A stretch of 64,000 nucleotides of DNA from Pedobacter kyungheensis (GCF_000812965.1 NZ_JSYN01000011.1:1-64000); one strand, 5' to 3'. Numbered from the stretch's first letter, positions 27,602-36,818 are shown. Notes: a model not told the origin generated them from the sequence alone. Made by a program: numbers and translations.

Positions 27602-29716
27602 ATGTTTGCAGGAAAGAAAATCGTAAATTATAAAATACCGGCTTTTAGAAGGTTTAGTGCCGGCGCTTTAAGTGTAGTGTTGCTTTTTGTTTTGATGAAT
27701 CAGGCAAAAGCACAGCAAGAACCCTATGATACTATTTTGCAACGCATTAATACCGATCTGCAAACCTTTGTTAATGATAAAAATCTGGCAGCAGAAGTTA
27801 GTGTTAACCTGAAAAACCTGAATACAGATGGTAGCTGGTCCGATATTAACTATGCGGATGCGCAATATGCTCCACTGAAAAGAATTAAGGATATGGCCAC
27901 GGCTTATATCCGGCCTGCTAACAAATGGTATAACCATGCTGAGCTGCATGCATCAATTGTTAAAGCGTTGCAGAACTGGTTCGATAAAAATCCAAAGAAT
28001 AAAAACTGGTGGTATAATGATATTTTCTATCCACAGGCTATTGGGCAAACGCTCATTTTAATGCGTAATGCAAAAGTGCAGCTGCCTGCAGATCTCGAAA
28101 AGACGTTGATTCAGCGCATGGTGATTCGTCGTTTTAGAGCCGGCGATGGCGCCAATACTTCTGATGAAGCTTTGCACTATCTTTACCGGGCTTGTTTAAC
28201 CCGCAATAAAGCTACTTTAGATTCGGCCGGGAAGTATTTGTTCGAACCCATTGCCATTGCCGATGGAAAAGAAGGGGTACAGGTTGATGGCAGTTATTAC
28301 CAGCATGGCAGACAACAGGCCATTGCCAGTTATGGTCGCGTTTTTGCCGGCAACTCGGTAAATGCTGCATTTTATTTAAGGGGAACAAATTATGCCTTAC
28401 CTAAAGATCAAATGGCCATCCTGGTAAACTACCTTAAAAATACTTTTCTGCAAACCATCCGTGGTTCGTTTTACGATTTTAACGTGCGTGGCCGCGGCAT
28501 TAGCCGTAAAGATTCGTTAAACAGCGGTATGGGAGGTATGATTGAGAAAATTAAGCTGTTTGATCCAGAAAATGCCAGTTACTGGGAGGCTTCGGTGCTG
28601 CGAACAGCCAATAAAAAACCTGCGGGATACGGTATTGTGGCTAATCATACCCATTTCTGGAAAAGCAATTACACCCTGCATGTACGGCCGGCCTATACCT
28701 TTAGCGTGCAAAGCTCATCCGACCGGACTTTACGTACCGAACGTGGAAATAACGAAAACATTTTAGGGAAATTTTTGCCCGATGGTGCAACCAATATTCA
28801 GCGCAGCGGGTCGGAATATGCCAATTTAATGCCGGTGTGGGAGTGGGATAAGATCCCCGGAACCACCAGCAGGGATTATCCGGATGATAGTGGTGCAACC
28901 ATCCATAAAGACTGGGGAATACCCGGAACAACGAAGTTTTCTGGTGGGGTAAGCGATGGCGTTTATGGTGTATCGTGCTACGATTTAAATTACGATAGTG
29001 TTCAGGCCAAAAAAGCCTGGTTCTTTTTCGATAAGGAAGTGGTTTGCCTGGGTGCTGGTATTACTAGTGAAGCCAAAGAAAGCGTGACTACTACGATTAA
29101 CCAGGCCTGGTTGAGAGGCGTTATTAGCCGATCATCAACTGCAAAAGGCGAAAAAGGATTTTGGGCATTGCACGATAGTATTGCTTATATCTTTCCGGAG
29201 CGTAGCAATGTCGAAATCAGCAATGCCGTGCAAAGTGGTAGCTGGTACCGCATTAATCAGGGGCAGAGCAAAACCGAATTAACCGATAAGGTCTTTAAAA
29301 TCTGGGTTAACCATGGCACAGCGCCTCAAAATGCCAGTTACCAATATATTGTTATTCCGGGCATTACTGTTGAGGGCATAAAAAAATACAATCGTTCTGT
29401 GATACAAATTTTAAAAAATACCGCTGAACTACAGGCCGTAAAACATACCGTTTTGAACATGTTGCAAGCTGTGTTTTACAAGGCTGGAACACTGGTTTAT
29501 GACGGTGGCTCCCTTACGGTAGACCAGCCTTGTACCGTGTATATCAAAAATTTAAACACCAAAAATCCGCTGCTTTATATAGCCGACCCTGCACAGGAAA
29601 AGGCATCCATTCAGGTACAGTTTAAACCTGCCGGCTCTGCGGTACCTAAAAATATAACCTGTAAGCTGCCTGAGGGAGCCTTTGCCGGTGCCACAGCAAG
29701 TTTTAAAATAGAGTAA
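27602..29716 (+). CDS. Polysaccharide lyase family 8 (hyaluronate/chondroitin/xanthan lyase type)
   Basis: A 704-residue secreted lyase (signal peptide to about residue 38, AKAQ). It has an N-terminal alpha/alpha toroid (about 40-370) and C-terminal beta-sandwiches (NLMPVWEWDKIPGTT). Catalytic residues: Asn185 (GDGANTSD), His235 and Tyr244 (YYQHGRQQAIASYG), with intervals of 50 and 9 residues, the same as Asn349, His399 and Tyr408 of the pneumococcal hyaluronate lyase as I recall it. PL8 enzymes cut uronic-acid-containing polymers by beta-elimination, leaving an unsaturated uronate that the GH88 product encoded next can remove. The substrate within PL8 cannot be told from sequence alone. Confidence 0.88.
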   Translation: MFAGKKIVNYKIPAFRRFSAGALSVVLLFVLMNQAKAQQEPYDTILQRINTDLQTFVNDKNLAAEVSVNLKNLNTDGSWSDINYADAQYAPLKRIKDMATAYIRPANKWYNHAELHASIVKALQNWFDKNPKNKNWWYNDIFYPQAIGQTLILMRNAKVQLPADLEKTLIQRMVIRRFRAGDGANTSDEALHYLYRACLTRNKATLDSAGKYLFEPIAIADGKEGVQVDGSYYQHGRQQAIASYGRVFAGNSVNAAFYLRGTNYALPKDQMAILVNYLKNTFLQTIRGSFYDFNVRGRGISRKDSLNSGMGGMIEKIKLFDPENASYWEASVLRTANKKPAGYGIVANHTHFWKSNYTLHVRPAYTFSVQSSSDRTLRTERGNNENILGKFLPDGATNIQRSGSEYANLMPVWEWDKIPGTTSRDYPDDSGATIHKDWGIPGTTKFSGGVSDGVYGVSCYDLNYDSVQAKKAWFFFDKEVVCLGAGITSEAKESVTTTINQAWLRGVISRSSTAKGEKGFWALHDSIAYIFPERSNVEISNAVQSGSWYRINQGQSKTELTDKVFKIWVNHGTAPQNASYQYIVIPGITVEGIKKYNRSVIQILKNTAELQAVKHTVLNMLQAVFYKAGTLVYDGGSLTVDQPCTVYIKNLNTKNPLLYIADPAQEKASIQVQFKPAGSAVPKNITCKLPEGAFAGATASFKIE

Positions 29717-29796
29717 CACACATAAATTTATGAAACCATCAGGATTTGCCTTGTAAAAACCGGCTTAACCTGATATTGAAAAACAAAACAGATCAA

Positions 29797-30981
29797 ATGA
29801 AAAAAATTAACCTAGCCGCTACACTGCTCCTTTTTGTGGGGAGTGTTTCGTATGCCCAGAGCCCCAAAAAACCGATGGCTCAATTAATTAACGATGAATT
29901 TAAATTTGCCGCCAGCCAGTATCAGGTATTGGCCAAAAATATCCCTGCAGGTAAAACGCCCCAGAGTTTCGATAAAGGCAAATCTATTAATTACGATATT
30001 AAATGGTGGTGTAGTGGTTTTTACTCGGGTAGTTTATGGTACATTTACGAGCAAACTAAAAATGAGCAGGTAAAAAATGAGGCCGAGGCGGCACTGAAAG
30101 TATTGGAACCAAACCAAACTTTTACGGGTAACCACGATCTTGGTTTTATGATGTATTGCAGTTTTGGTAACGGGTACCGCATCACTAAAAATCCGGCCTA
30201 TAAAGAAATTATCCAGCGTTCTGCACAATCGCTTTCTACGCGTTTCAGGCCAAAAATTCAGGTTATCCAATCGTGGGATAAGAACAAGTATTGGGAATGC
30301 CCGGTAATTATAGATAATATGATGAACCTGGAAATGTTAAACTGGGCCAGCGATAACGGAGGAAATCCAAAATATAAAGAAATTGCCATTACACACGCCA
30401 ATACAACCATCAAAAATCATTTCCGCCCCGATTTTAGTTCTTACCATGTGGTTGATTATAATCCGCAAACTGGTGATGTACTTAAGAAAGCAACCTGGCA
30501 GGGTGCTGCAAACTGTTCGGCATGGTCGCGCGGGCAAGGCTGGGCTTTATATGGTTATACCATGATGTATCGTTTTACAAAAGATCAGAACTATTTAAAA
30601 CAGGCTAAAGGAATTGCCAACTATATTTTAAACCATCCGAACCTGCCTGCAGATAAGATTCCGTACTGGGATTTTGATGCTCCTTTAATCCCATATGCCA
30701 AACGCGATGCTTCTGCAGGTGCAATTATTGCTTCGGCACTGCTCGAATTGGGGCAATACACCGATGGAAAGGAAAAAGCTGATTTTAAATCGGCCGCAGA
30801 GACCATGATTTATTCATTAGCCAGTGATACTTACCGTGCCAAGGCCGGCGAAAATGGCGGCTTTTTACTGATGCACAGCACCGGGGCTTTCCCGTTAAAC
30901 AGTGAGATTGATGTGCCCCTTGTTTACGCCGATTATTACTATTTAGAGGCGCTTGCCCGATATAAAAAATGGTATTTATAG
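29797..30981 (+). CDS. GH88 unsaturated glucuronyl hydrolase
   Basis: A 394-residue enzyme from the ATG at 29797 (an upstream TTG adds 17 unlikely residues). Signal peptide ends VSYAQ, so it is periplasmic. The alpha/alpha barrel carries both GH88 aspartates: Asp114 in NHDLGFMMY and Asp173 in VIIDNMMNLEML, plus WSRGQGWALYGYTMMYRFT. It hydrates and removes the 4,5-unsaturated uronic acid that polysaccharide lyases leave at the non-reducing end. The released sugar rearranges to the 5-keto-4-deoxyuronate used by KduI, whose gene is 1.6 kb downstream. Confidence 0.93.
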   Translation: MKKINLAATLLLFVGSVSYAQSPKKPMAQLINDEFKFAASQYQVLAKNIPAGKTPQSFDKGKSINYDIKWWCSGFYSGSLWYIYEQTKNEQVKNEAEAALKVLEPNQTFTGNHDLGFMMYCSFGNGYRITKNPAYKEIIQRSAQSLSTRFRPKIQVIQSWDKNKYWECPVIIDNMMNLEMLNWASDNGGNPKYKEIAITHANTTIKNHFRPDFSSYHVVDYNPQTGDVLKKATWQGAANCSAWSRGQGWALYGYTMMYRFTKDQNYLKQAKGIANYILNHPNLPADKIPYWDFDAPLIPYAKRDASAGAIIASALLELGQYTDGKEKADFKSAAETMIYSLASDTYRAKAGENGGFLLMHSTGAFPLNSEIDVPLVYADYYYLEALARYKKWYL

Positions 30982-31257
30982 CAAATTGTTAAACAAGAGG
31001 TTTGCGTATTATTTTATTCAGGATGTAGATTAGACTTGATTTTGCTTTAAATTAATGTTTATGGGTTAAGGCACCTAACCGTTAATACTGATGCAGACCG
31101 TGCCACTTAGACCCGATTGTAGTGAACACGGAGCCCGATGAAGCATCGGGCGAAGTAAAACGAAAAGCGGGATGAAACCTAAATAGTAGCTTGTAACTTG
31201 CTCTCCGAATACTAATAAACTTTTAATACCACTCAAATTATTATTAAATAAACTATA
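30982..31257. other. Intergenic gap with REP-like repeat
   Basis: A 276-base gap between the GH88 and DUF2264 genes. It contains a perfect short hairpin (31133-31151) inside a GC-richer patch from about 31105 to 31175 that does not resemble its AT-rich surroundings. No coding frame is convincing. Confidence 0.5.
31133..31151. repeat. REP-like hairpin
   Basis: GCCCGATG (31133-31140) pairs perfectly with CATCGGGC (31144-31151) around a 3-base loop. No T-run follows, so a terminator role is unlikely. Confidence 0.5.
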
Positions 31258-32484
31258 ATGAAATATAAACTGATTTTTGCTTCGCTCCTGATTTTTACAC
31301 AGCTGGCAAATGCGCAAAATAAAAAAACAACTACAGGCGCAGAAGACCGTGCCATTTGGGTAAAACATTTGTACCGTATAGCCTATCCGGTAATTCATAA
31401 CCTGGCTAATGAAACTTTGAAAAAGAATATGCCTGTAGAAAAAGCGCCTGGTTACGGCTTAAATGCTGCCAAGGTTACCTATCTCGAGGCATTGGGCCGC
31501 ACTGTGGCCGGTGTGGCACCATGGCTGGCTTTACCTGACGATGAAACTGCCGAAGGTAAATTGCGTAAAAACATGCGCACCGAACTTTTAAAAGCATTAA
31601 CCAATTCGGTAAATCCCCAGAGTCCGGATTATATCAGTTACCGCTCCGAAAGTCAGCCAATTGTTGATGCGGCCTATGTAGCCCATGCTTTTTTACGTGC
31701 GCCAAAAGCCTTGTGGGAGCCACTTGATGAAACTACCAAAAAGAGATTTATCGAAGAGTTTAAATCGCTGCGCACCCGTACCGGTGCCTACAACAACTGG
31801 TTATTGTTTGCTGGCTTAACCGAAGGCTTTTTATTGAGTATTGGCGAGCAATACGATCCGGCACGGGTGCAGTTTGCCATCAATAAAATGAAGGAGTGGT
31901 ATGTGGGCGACAGCTGGTACAGCGATGGCGAGAAATTCAGTATGGATTATTACAATTCTTATGTAATACACCCTATGCTGGTTGATCTTTTAAAAGTGCT
32001 GGTAGAAAAGAAAAGAGCCCAGCAGGTCGATTACGATCTGGCATTAAAACGAATGGTACGTTACTCAGAATACCTGGAGCGGATCATTTCTCCGGAAGGA
32101 ACTTATCCGGCATACGGCCGTTCCATTACCTATCGTACTGCCGCTTTTCAGGCATTGGCACAGGTGGCATTAATGGAAAAACTGCCTGAGTACGTTAAAC
32201 CTGCACAAGTACGCGGTGCTTTAACCAAAGTAATTTACAACCTCTATAATGGCAATCAGAATTTTGACGATAAAGGCTGGCTGGTACTGGGTTTTAACGG
32301 GCATCAGCCAGAAATTGCAGATATTTATACTTCTACCGGAAGTTTATACATGGCAACCTTAGGCTTTTTAACCCTGGGCTTACCAGCCGATAATAAATTC
32401 TGGACCGATGCACCTGCCCCCTGGACCAGTTTAAAAGCCTGGAGCGGAGAGACGATAAAAAAGGATTATAAAGTTGAGTATTAA
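31258..32484 (+). CDS. Secreted DUF2264-family protein
   Basis: A 408-residue protein with signal peptide (to about residue 20, ANAQ). Landmarks of the DUF2264 family are NNWLLFAGLTEGF, the metal- or acid-rich WYSDGEKFSMDYYNSYVIHP, YPAYGRSITYRTAA and the end pattern TGSLYMATLGFLTLGLP. DUF2264 proteins have an alpha/alpha barrel and recur in PULs for pectin, rhamnogalacturonan and other uronic-acid glycans; some related barrels are lyases or hydrolases, but this member's reaction is unknown. Its place between GH88 and kduI points to trimming of the same uronate oligosaccharides. Confidence 0.85.
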   Translation: MKYKLIFASLLIFTQLANAQNKKTTTGAEDRAIWVKHLYRIAYPVIHNLANETLKKNMPVEKAPGYGLNAAKVTYLEALGRTVAGVAPWLALPDDETAEGKLRKNMRTELLKALTNSVNPQSPDYISYRSESQPIVDAAYVAHAFLRAPKALWEPLDETTKKRFIEEFKSLRTRTGAYNNWLLFAGLTEGFLLSIGEQYDPARVQFAINKMKEWYVGDSWYSDGEKFSMDYYNSYVIHPMLVDLLKVLVEKKRAQQVDYDLALKRMVRYSEYLERIISPEGTYPAYGRSITYRTAAFQALAQVALMEKLPEYVKPAQVRGALTKVIYNLYNGNQNFDDKGWLVLGFNGHQPEIADIYTSTGSLYMATLGFLTLGLPADNKFWTDAPAPWTSLKAWSGETIKKDYKVEY

Positions 32485-32570
32485 TACCAATAATCAATAT
32501 CGTATAAATATATTTGCGGGTAAGATTTGATAACACTTCAAATCTTACCTCACAACTCAATTTTTAACCA

Positions 32571-33410
32571 ATGAACAAATTCGAAAGCCGTTACGCTCAA
32601 AGCCCTAAAGAAGTTAAACAAATGGATACCGCAGCCCTGCGGGATAATTTCTTAATTGAAAACGTGTTTGAAGCCAACCAGGTAAACCTAACTTTATCTC
32701 ATTTTGACAGATATATTGTTGGTGGAGCCATGCCAATTGACCAGAAAATAGCATTACCCAATCCTGATGATTTAAAAGCAAATTATTTTTTAGAACGCAG
32801 AGAACTGGGCATTATTAACGTAGGTGGAAAAGCAATTGTTACAGCTGATGGAGAAACTTACGAATTGGATTACAAAGAAGCTTTATATATTGGTAGAGGC
32901 ACTAAAGAAGTGTTTTTCGAATCGGCTGATAAAGGTACAGCTACAAAGTTATATATCAACTCGGCGCCTGCACACCATACTTATCCAACTAAAAAGGTAA
33001 GCAAAGCCGAGGCCGAAATTGTTGAACTGGGAACACCGGAAACAGCAAATCACCGAATCATTAATAAATTGTTGGTAAACAGTGTTTTGCCAACCTGCCA
33101 GTTGCAGATGGGAATGACCGAATTAAAATCGGGCAGCGTTTGGAATACCATGCCTGCACATACACATGACAGAAGGATGGAGGCATATTTTTATTTTGAA
33201 GTTCCACAGGGGCAAAGTGTTTGCCATTTTATGGGCCAACCACAAGAAACACGCCACATCTGGATGCAGGGCGATCAGGCGGTAATTTCGCCAAACTGGT
33301 CAATCCACTCAGGTGCAGGTACCAGCAACTATACTTTTATCTGGGGTATGGCTGGTGAAAACCTGGATTATGGCGACATGGATCACTGCGCCATTACAGA
33401 ACTAAAATAA
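32571..33410 (+). CDS. kduI: 4-deoxy-L-threo-5-hexosulose-uronate ketol-isomerase
   Basis: A 279-residue cytoplasmic zinc enzyme of the cupin fold. It turns 5-keto-4-deoxyuronate into 3-deoxy-D-glycero-2,5-hexodiulosonate. The zinc ligands are visible in PAHTHDRRMEAYFYF (His197, His199, Glu204), with a further His in SIHSGAG, and the length equals that of the E. coli enzyme. kduD, which performs the next step, starts 54 bases later, across a REP-like repeat. Its presence shows that the PUL yields unsaturated uronic acids. Confidence 0.95.
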   Translation: MNKFESRYAQSPKEVKQMDTAALRDNFLIENVFEANQVNLTLSHFDRYIVGGAMPIDQKIALPNPDDLKANYFLERRELGIINVGGKAIVTADGETYELDYKEALYIGRGTKEVFFESADKGTATKLYINSAPAHHTYPTKKVSKAEAEIVELGTPETANHRIINKLLVNSVLPTCQLQMGMTELKSGSVWNTMPAHTHDRRMEAYFYFEVPQGQSVCHFMGQPQETRHIWMQGDQAVISPNWSIHSGAGTSNYTFIWGMAGENLDYGDMDHCAITELK

Positions 33411-33413
33411 ACC

Positions 33414-33440
33414 GTCATCTCGACCGAAGCGGAGAGATCT
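33414..33440. repeat. REP-like element between kduI and kduD
   Basis: The 27 bases at 33414-33440 start with GTCATCTCGACC and end with GGAGAGATCT. ATCTC and GAGAT arms can pair. I recognise this as a pattern seen often between genes in Bacteroidota genomes, from memory only. Confidence 0.45.
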
Positions 33441-33464
33441 TAAAAAAGTATCAATAGAAAACAC

Positions 33465-34229
33465 ATGTCAAACGTATTTAATTTAGCAGGTAAAACTGCT
33501 TTAGTTACCGGTTGCAAGAGAGGAATTGGAAAAGCCATGGCTTTAGCACTTGCAGAAGCCGGTGCCGATGTTATTGGTGTATCGGCCAGTCTGGAGTTAC
33601 AGGGTAGCGACATAGAAAAAGAAGTTTTAGCCCTTGGCCGTAAATTTTATGCTTACCAGTGCGATTTTGGTAAACGCGAAAACACACTGGCATTTGCTAC
33701 ACAGGTAAAAGCCGATCATCCGGTAATTGATATCCTGGTAAACAATGCCGGAACCATTTTGCGTAAACCCATTGCCGAACATCCTGATGAATATTGGGAT
33801 GAGGTGATTGCGGTAAACCAAACTGCTCCGTTTATCTTAACCCGCGAAGTGGGGCGTGATATGGTAGCCAGAGGTAGCGGAAAAGTAATTTTTACTGCAT
33901 CGCTGTTGTCGTTTCAGGGAGGTATTACTGTACCAGGTTATGCGGCAAGTAAAGGGGCAATTGCCTCTTTAACCAAAGCATTTGCTAACGAGTGGGCAGC
34001 TAAAGGTGTAAATGTAAATGCCATTGCACCAGGTTATATTGCAACTGATAATACCACAGCTTTACGCGAAGATCAGGATCGCAGCACCTCAATTTTATCA
34101 CGTATTCCGGCAGGAAGATGGGGTACGCCAGAAGATTTTAAAGGACCAACTTTATTTCTGGCTTCAGCCGCAAGTGACTATGTTCACGGAACGATATTAA
34201 CTGTTGATGGCGGTTGGATGGGACGGTAG
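33465..34229 (+). CDS. kduD: 2-dehydro-3-deoxy-D-gluconate 5-dehydrogenase
   Basis: A 254-residue short-chain dehydrogenase. It has the NAD-binding TGCKRGIGKAMA, NNAG, and the catalytic YAASKGA (Tyr and Lys), and ends TILTVDGGWMGR. It reduces 3-deoxy-D-glycero-2,5-hexodiulosonate to 2-keto-3-deoxygluconate. The kdgK and kdgA genes that would finish the route to pyruvate and glyceraldehyde 3-phosphate are not in this window. It is the last gene of the PUL transcript, followed by a strong terminator. Confidence 0.93.
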   Translation: MSNVFNLAGKTALVTGCKRGIGKAMALALAEAGADVIGVSASLELQGSDIEKEVLALGRKFYAYQCDFGKRENTLAFATQVKADHPVIDILVNNAGTILRKPIAEHPDEYWDEVIAVNQTAPFILTREVGRDMVARGSGKVIFTASLLSFQGGITVPGYAASKGAIASLTKAFANEWAAKGVNVNAIAPGYIATDNTTALREDQDRSTSILSRIPAGRWGTPEDFKGPTLFLASAASDYVHGTILTVDGGWMGR

Positions 34230-34277
34230 GTTAGACCTAAGTCATAAGTCTTAAGCCCTAAGTCTGAGTATTTATTT

Positions 34278-34315
34278 AAACCTCGCAGGTTTTTAAAACC
34301 TGCGAGGTTTTTTAA
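34278..34315. terminator. Bidirectional intrinsic terminator at PUL end
   Basis: AACCTCGCAGGTTTT and AAAACCTGCGAGGTT form a near-perfect palindrome (34279-34309), flanked by A- and T-runs. It ends the kduD transcript and also lies just beyond the stop of the convergent carbonic anhydrase gene. Confidence 0.9.
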
Positions 34316-34324
34316 TGTTTCTGA

Positions 34325-34951
34325 CTAGTAAAGTTTATAAATCTCTGTAATATCTTTCAAGATTTTTTCAAAATCGATCTTCAGATCAATTAAACGGCCT
34401 GTTCTGATGTCAAAAACCCAGCCTTGAACCGTTAAATCACGGTGTACAATAGCTTCCTGAACTGCCGCTGTTTTAAGCAGGTTAACACATTGTTCCTGTA
34501 CATTTAGCTCAACCAGGCGGTTGTAACGTGCATCCTCATCGGCAATTGCATTCAACTCATCTTTATGTAAACGGTAAACATCGCGGATGTTTCTTAACCA
34601 GGGGTTTAAAATGCCTAAATCTGCAGGTTGCATGGCTGCTTTAACGCCTCCGCAATTATAGTGACCACAAACCACAATATGGTTTACCTTTAAATGCCTT
34701 ACTGCGTAATTTAAAACGGTCATTACGCTTAAATCTACGTTGTTTACCAGGTTGGCAATATTGCGGTGTACAAAGGCCTGTCCGGGTTGTATTCCCATTA
34801 AATCTTCTGCCGTAACACGGCTGTCAGAACATCCAATGTATAAAAATTCAGGGCTTTGTCCTTTAGCCAGATCGCTAAAATAGTCCGGATTGATGGAAAG
34901 TTTTTCGGCAATCCATTTTTCGTTATTCTTAAAAACTTCTGCTACATTCAT
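34325..34951 (-). CDS. Beta-class carbonic anhydrase
   Basis: A 208-residue cytoplasmic zinc enzyme that interconverts CO2 and bicarbonate. Zinc ligands Cys41, His96 and Cys99 are visible (GCSDSRV and VVCGHYNCGG), with the Asp43/Arg45 dyad. The length suits bacterial beta-carbonic anhydrases of the Can type. It stands alone, converging on the PUL, and is probably a housekeeping gene. Confidence 0.94.
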   Translation of the reverse strand: MNVAEVFKNNEKWIAEKLSINPDYFSDLAKGQSPEFLYIGCSDSRVTAEDLMGIQPGQAFVHRNIANLVNNVDLSVMTVLNYAVRHLKVNHIVVCGHYNCGGVKAAMQPADLGILNPWLRNIRDVYRLHKDELNAIADEDARYNRLVELNVQEQCVNLLKTAAVQEAIVHRDLTVQGWVFDIRTGRLIDLKIDFEKILKDITEIYKLY

Positions 34952-35143
34952 AATTTATTTGGATAAGTTTATGTTATTCAATGGAAAAATTATAGTATTT
35001 ATACGGGCATAAAACTATAAAAGATTCCCAGATTTTGATAACAAATTAAGCCGCTAAATGTTTAGTGCTTTATATGAAATTATGGCAGGCAATGGCGCAA
35101 AGGGGAGGAGTTTCTGTAATAACACAGAAAATCATTTTTGAAT

Positions 35144-35180
35144 ACTTCCTAAGCTTAGTGTTTGACTAAACTTAGGAAGT
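35144..35180 (-). terminator. Hairpin downstream of the 223-residue hypothetical gene
   Basis: ACTTCCTAAGCTTAGT (35144-35159) pairs with ACTAAACTTAGGAAGT (35165-35180) with one G-T pair and a 5-base loop. It lies just past the stop of the minus-strand gene at 35191. Confidence 0.7.
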
Positions 35181-35190
35181 AGCCATTTTC

Positions 35191-35802
35191 TTAGCTGGCA
35201 ACCGCTACCACATTCTTATTAATGTGGTTAGGAAGCTCCTCGAGGGTGTATAAGTTAACCAACGATTCTCTTAAAACATTTTTGGAATCGTACCATACAT
35301 TATCCTGAGTGAAGTGACAAACACCTTTGGTAAGTTCGGTAATAATGGCGCCGATTAAGGTGCCAAAGTGATTTTCAAAAACATCGCCGGCATGGTATTT
35401 AATCGAAAATACCTTATTGTAATTTTGCAGTTGTGCTTCTATTTCGGCACTTAACTTAATGGTTTTAACTGCTTTCTTTTTCTTCTTCTTTTTAAAAAGC
35501 GTAGTTAACTTCTGGATAAAACTTTGTTTAATGATTTTATCTTTAAAAAGCTTTTTCTTGTATTCTTTTAGATCGAAAGGTTTAATTGACGTACTAAAAT
35601 TCAGCTTTAAATTATTTTCATTAAATATTTCTAAACTTGGTTTTTCCCATTTAAATACAATGGGTAAATTCCCGTTCGAATTTCTGAATGAAAATGATGA
35701 ATTAATGTCTAAAACACTTTCGTGTTCGTTTAGACGTTTTAAAATTGTTGGAATTAAATCGTCTGTTAAGGCGTTGGTGTAGATGTGTATATAAGCACTC
35801 AT
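35191..35802 (-). CDS. Hypothetical cytoplasmic protein with a polylysine stretch
   Basis: A 203-residue protein from the ATG at 35802 (MSAYIHIYTN); an upstream ATG at 35862 adds 20 residues and is possible. I do not recognise a family. Visible features: no signal peptide or membrane segment, a run of seven lysines near the middle, and a conserved-looking C-terminal part (YHAGDVFENHFGTLIGAIITE). The gene is monocistronic with its own terminator and lies in an AT-rich stretch. Confidence 0.6.
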   Translation of the reverse strand: MSAYIHIYTNALTDDLIPTILKRLNEHESVLDINSSFSFRNSNGNLPIVFKWEKPSLEIFNENNLKLNFSTSIKPFDLKEYKKKLFKDKIIKQSFIQKLTTLFKKKKKKKAVKTIKLSAEIEAQLQNYNKVFSIKYHAGDVFENHFGTLIGAIITELTKGVCHFTQDNVWYDSKNVLRESLVNLYTLEELPNHINKNVVAVAS

Positions 35803-36097
35803 TTTGTTAATAAGATTACTGAAATCAATAAAATAGCAATTGCGGTGAACCGTTTTTTGCATTAATTCTATGATAATTAAGGATATCGACGAATAGGTGG
35901 CTATTGTATAAATGGCCAGATACCGTTAACTCGGAAATCTTAAAAAGATTGGAAGGTAAGTTTTTTTCATATTTAGGTTTTTTTGTGTGTAATTTTTTAT
36001 TTTGTTTTTTGTCTGGTAAACGTATGCCGCAATGAAAACGTTACAGCTGTAAAAACAAAATGTTTATAGCAATAATTATACCATAAAGTTGTAAGGA

Positions 36098-36739
36098 TTA
36101 TTTTAGCCGGTCTACCAGCTTTTTTATGTTTGCAGTTTGCAGCATGTTTTTAAACTCAGGCCTATCCTGATTGCCTTTCTCTATGAGTTGCTTTAAGCTT
36201 CTGTTAAAGCTTCTTACTGAAATGCCGAGGTATGCCGCCATATCGTCTTTTGAGAGTGAAATGCTTTCATTTGCCTGTAACTGCAGCAGTTTCAATAACG
36301 CATATTCAACAGTATATAATTGCTGAAAAGAGGCTCTTGTGCTGGTTTGGATTATCCGGGTTGATAGCTCCTGGAGTAAGATGGTAGTAAATTCGCTACT
36401 TTTTTGTATCAGTGAGAGGAAAACATGATCGGGGATGACATAGGCCGTTACTTCACTTATGGCAGCTACGTTGCATAAACAGTCAATTTTTTTCAATGCC
36501 TCCAGTTCGCCAACAACTTCGCCCTTGCCTAAAAACTCGATAATGAAATCTTTGCCGTTTTCTTCGGAGATAAAACACTTGCTTATTCCTTCTTTAATGA
36601 TATAAATATTGCTGATTTTATCGCCCTGCTCTATTAAACGATAACCAGGCTTAAAGCTTTTAAGGCTAATGTTTTCGCTTTCAATTTCTCTGCAAAAACG
36701 CTCAATAAAGGATAAAAAATCGAGATTTGTTCGTAACAT
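36098..36739 (-). CDS. Crp/Fnr-family transcriptional regulator
   Basis: A 213-residue regulator. Residues about 15-130 form the cyclic-nucleotide-binding-like beta-roll (GYRLIEQGDKISNIYIIKEG, FLGKGEVVGELEAL). The C-terminal winged helix is at about 150-200 (SKDDMAAYLGISVRSFNRSL). It lacks the cysteines expected for an Fe-S sensor of the Fnr type, so a small-molecule or protein signal is more likely. It is divergent from the HAD/CAT-like operon, with a GACAAATGTC palindrome between them (36755-36764), and may regulate that operon. Confidence 0.85.
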   Translation of the reverse strand: MLRTNLDFLSFIERFCREIESENISLKSFKPGYRLIEQGDKISNIYIIKEGISKCFISEENGKDFIIEFLGKGEVVGELEALKKIDCLCNVAAISEVTAYVIPDHVFLSLIQKSSEFTTILLQELSTRIIQTSTRASFQQLYTVEYALLKLLQLQANESISLSKDDMAAYLGISVRSFNRSLKQLIEKGNQDRPEFKNMLQTANIKKLVDRLK

Positions 36740-36788
36740 ATTTTTTCTCGCCGAGACAAATGTCCTTTTTTATGGGAGCTGCCGGCTT

Positions 36789-36796
36789 TACTTTTG
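36789..36796 (+). promoter_or_regulatory. Candidate -7 promoter box for the HAD/CAT-like operon
   Basis: TACTTTTG matches TAnnTTTG and lies 22 bases before the HAD start codon. The palindrome GACAAATGTC at 36755-36764, in the -33 area, could be a regulator site. Confidence 0.45.
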
Positions 36797-36818
36797 TGGC
36801 ACTAAAGTAAGCATAACC

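Noticed and set aside
32509..32516. TATATTTG box before kduI as an internal promoter
   Set aside because: It fits TAnnTTTG but no TTG stands at 19-21 bases upstream, and the region is so AT-rich that the match may be chance.
36669..36818. 50-residue N-terminal extension of the HAD hydrolase
   Set aside because: It crosses the start of the divergent regulator gene and the promoter; motif I begins 10 residues after the ATG at 36819, as usual for the family.
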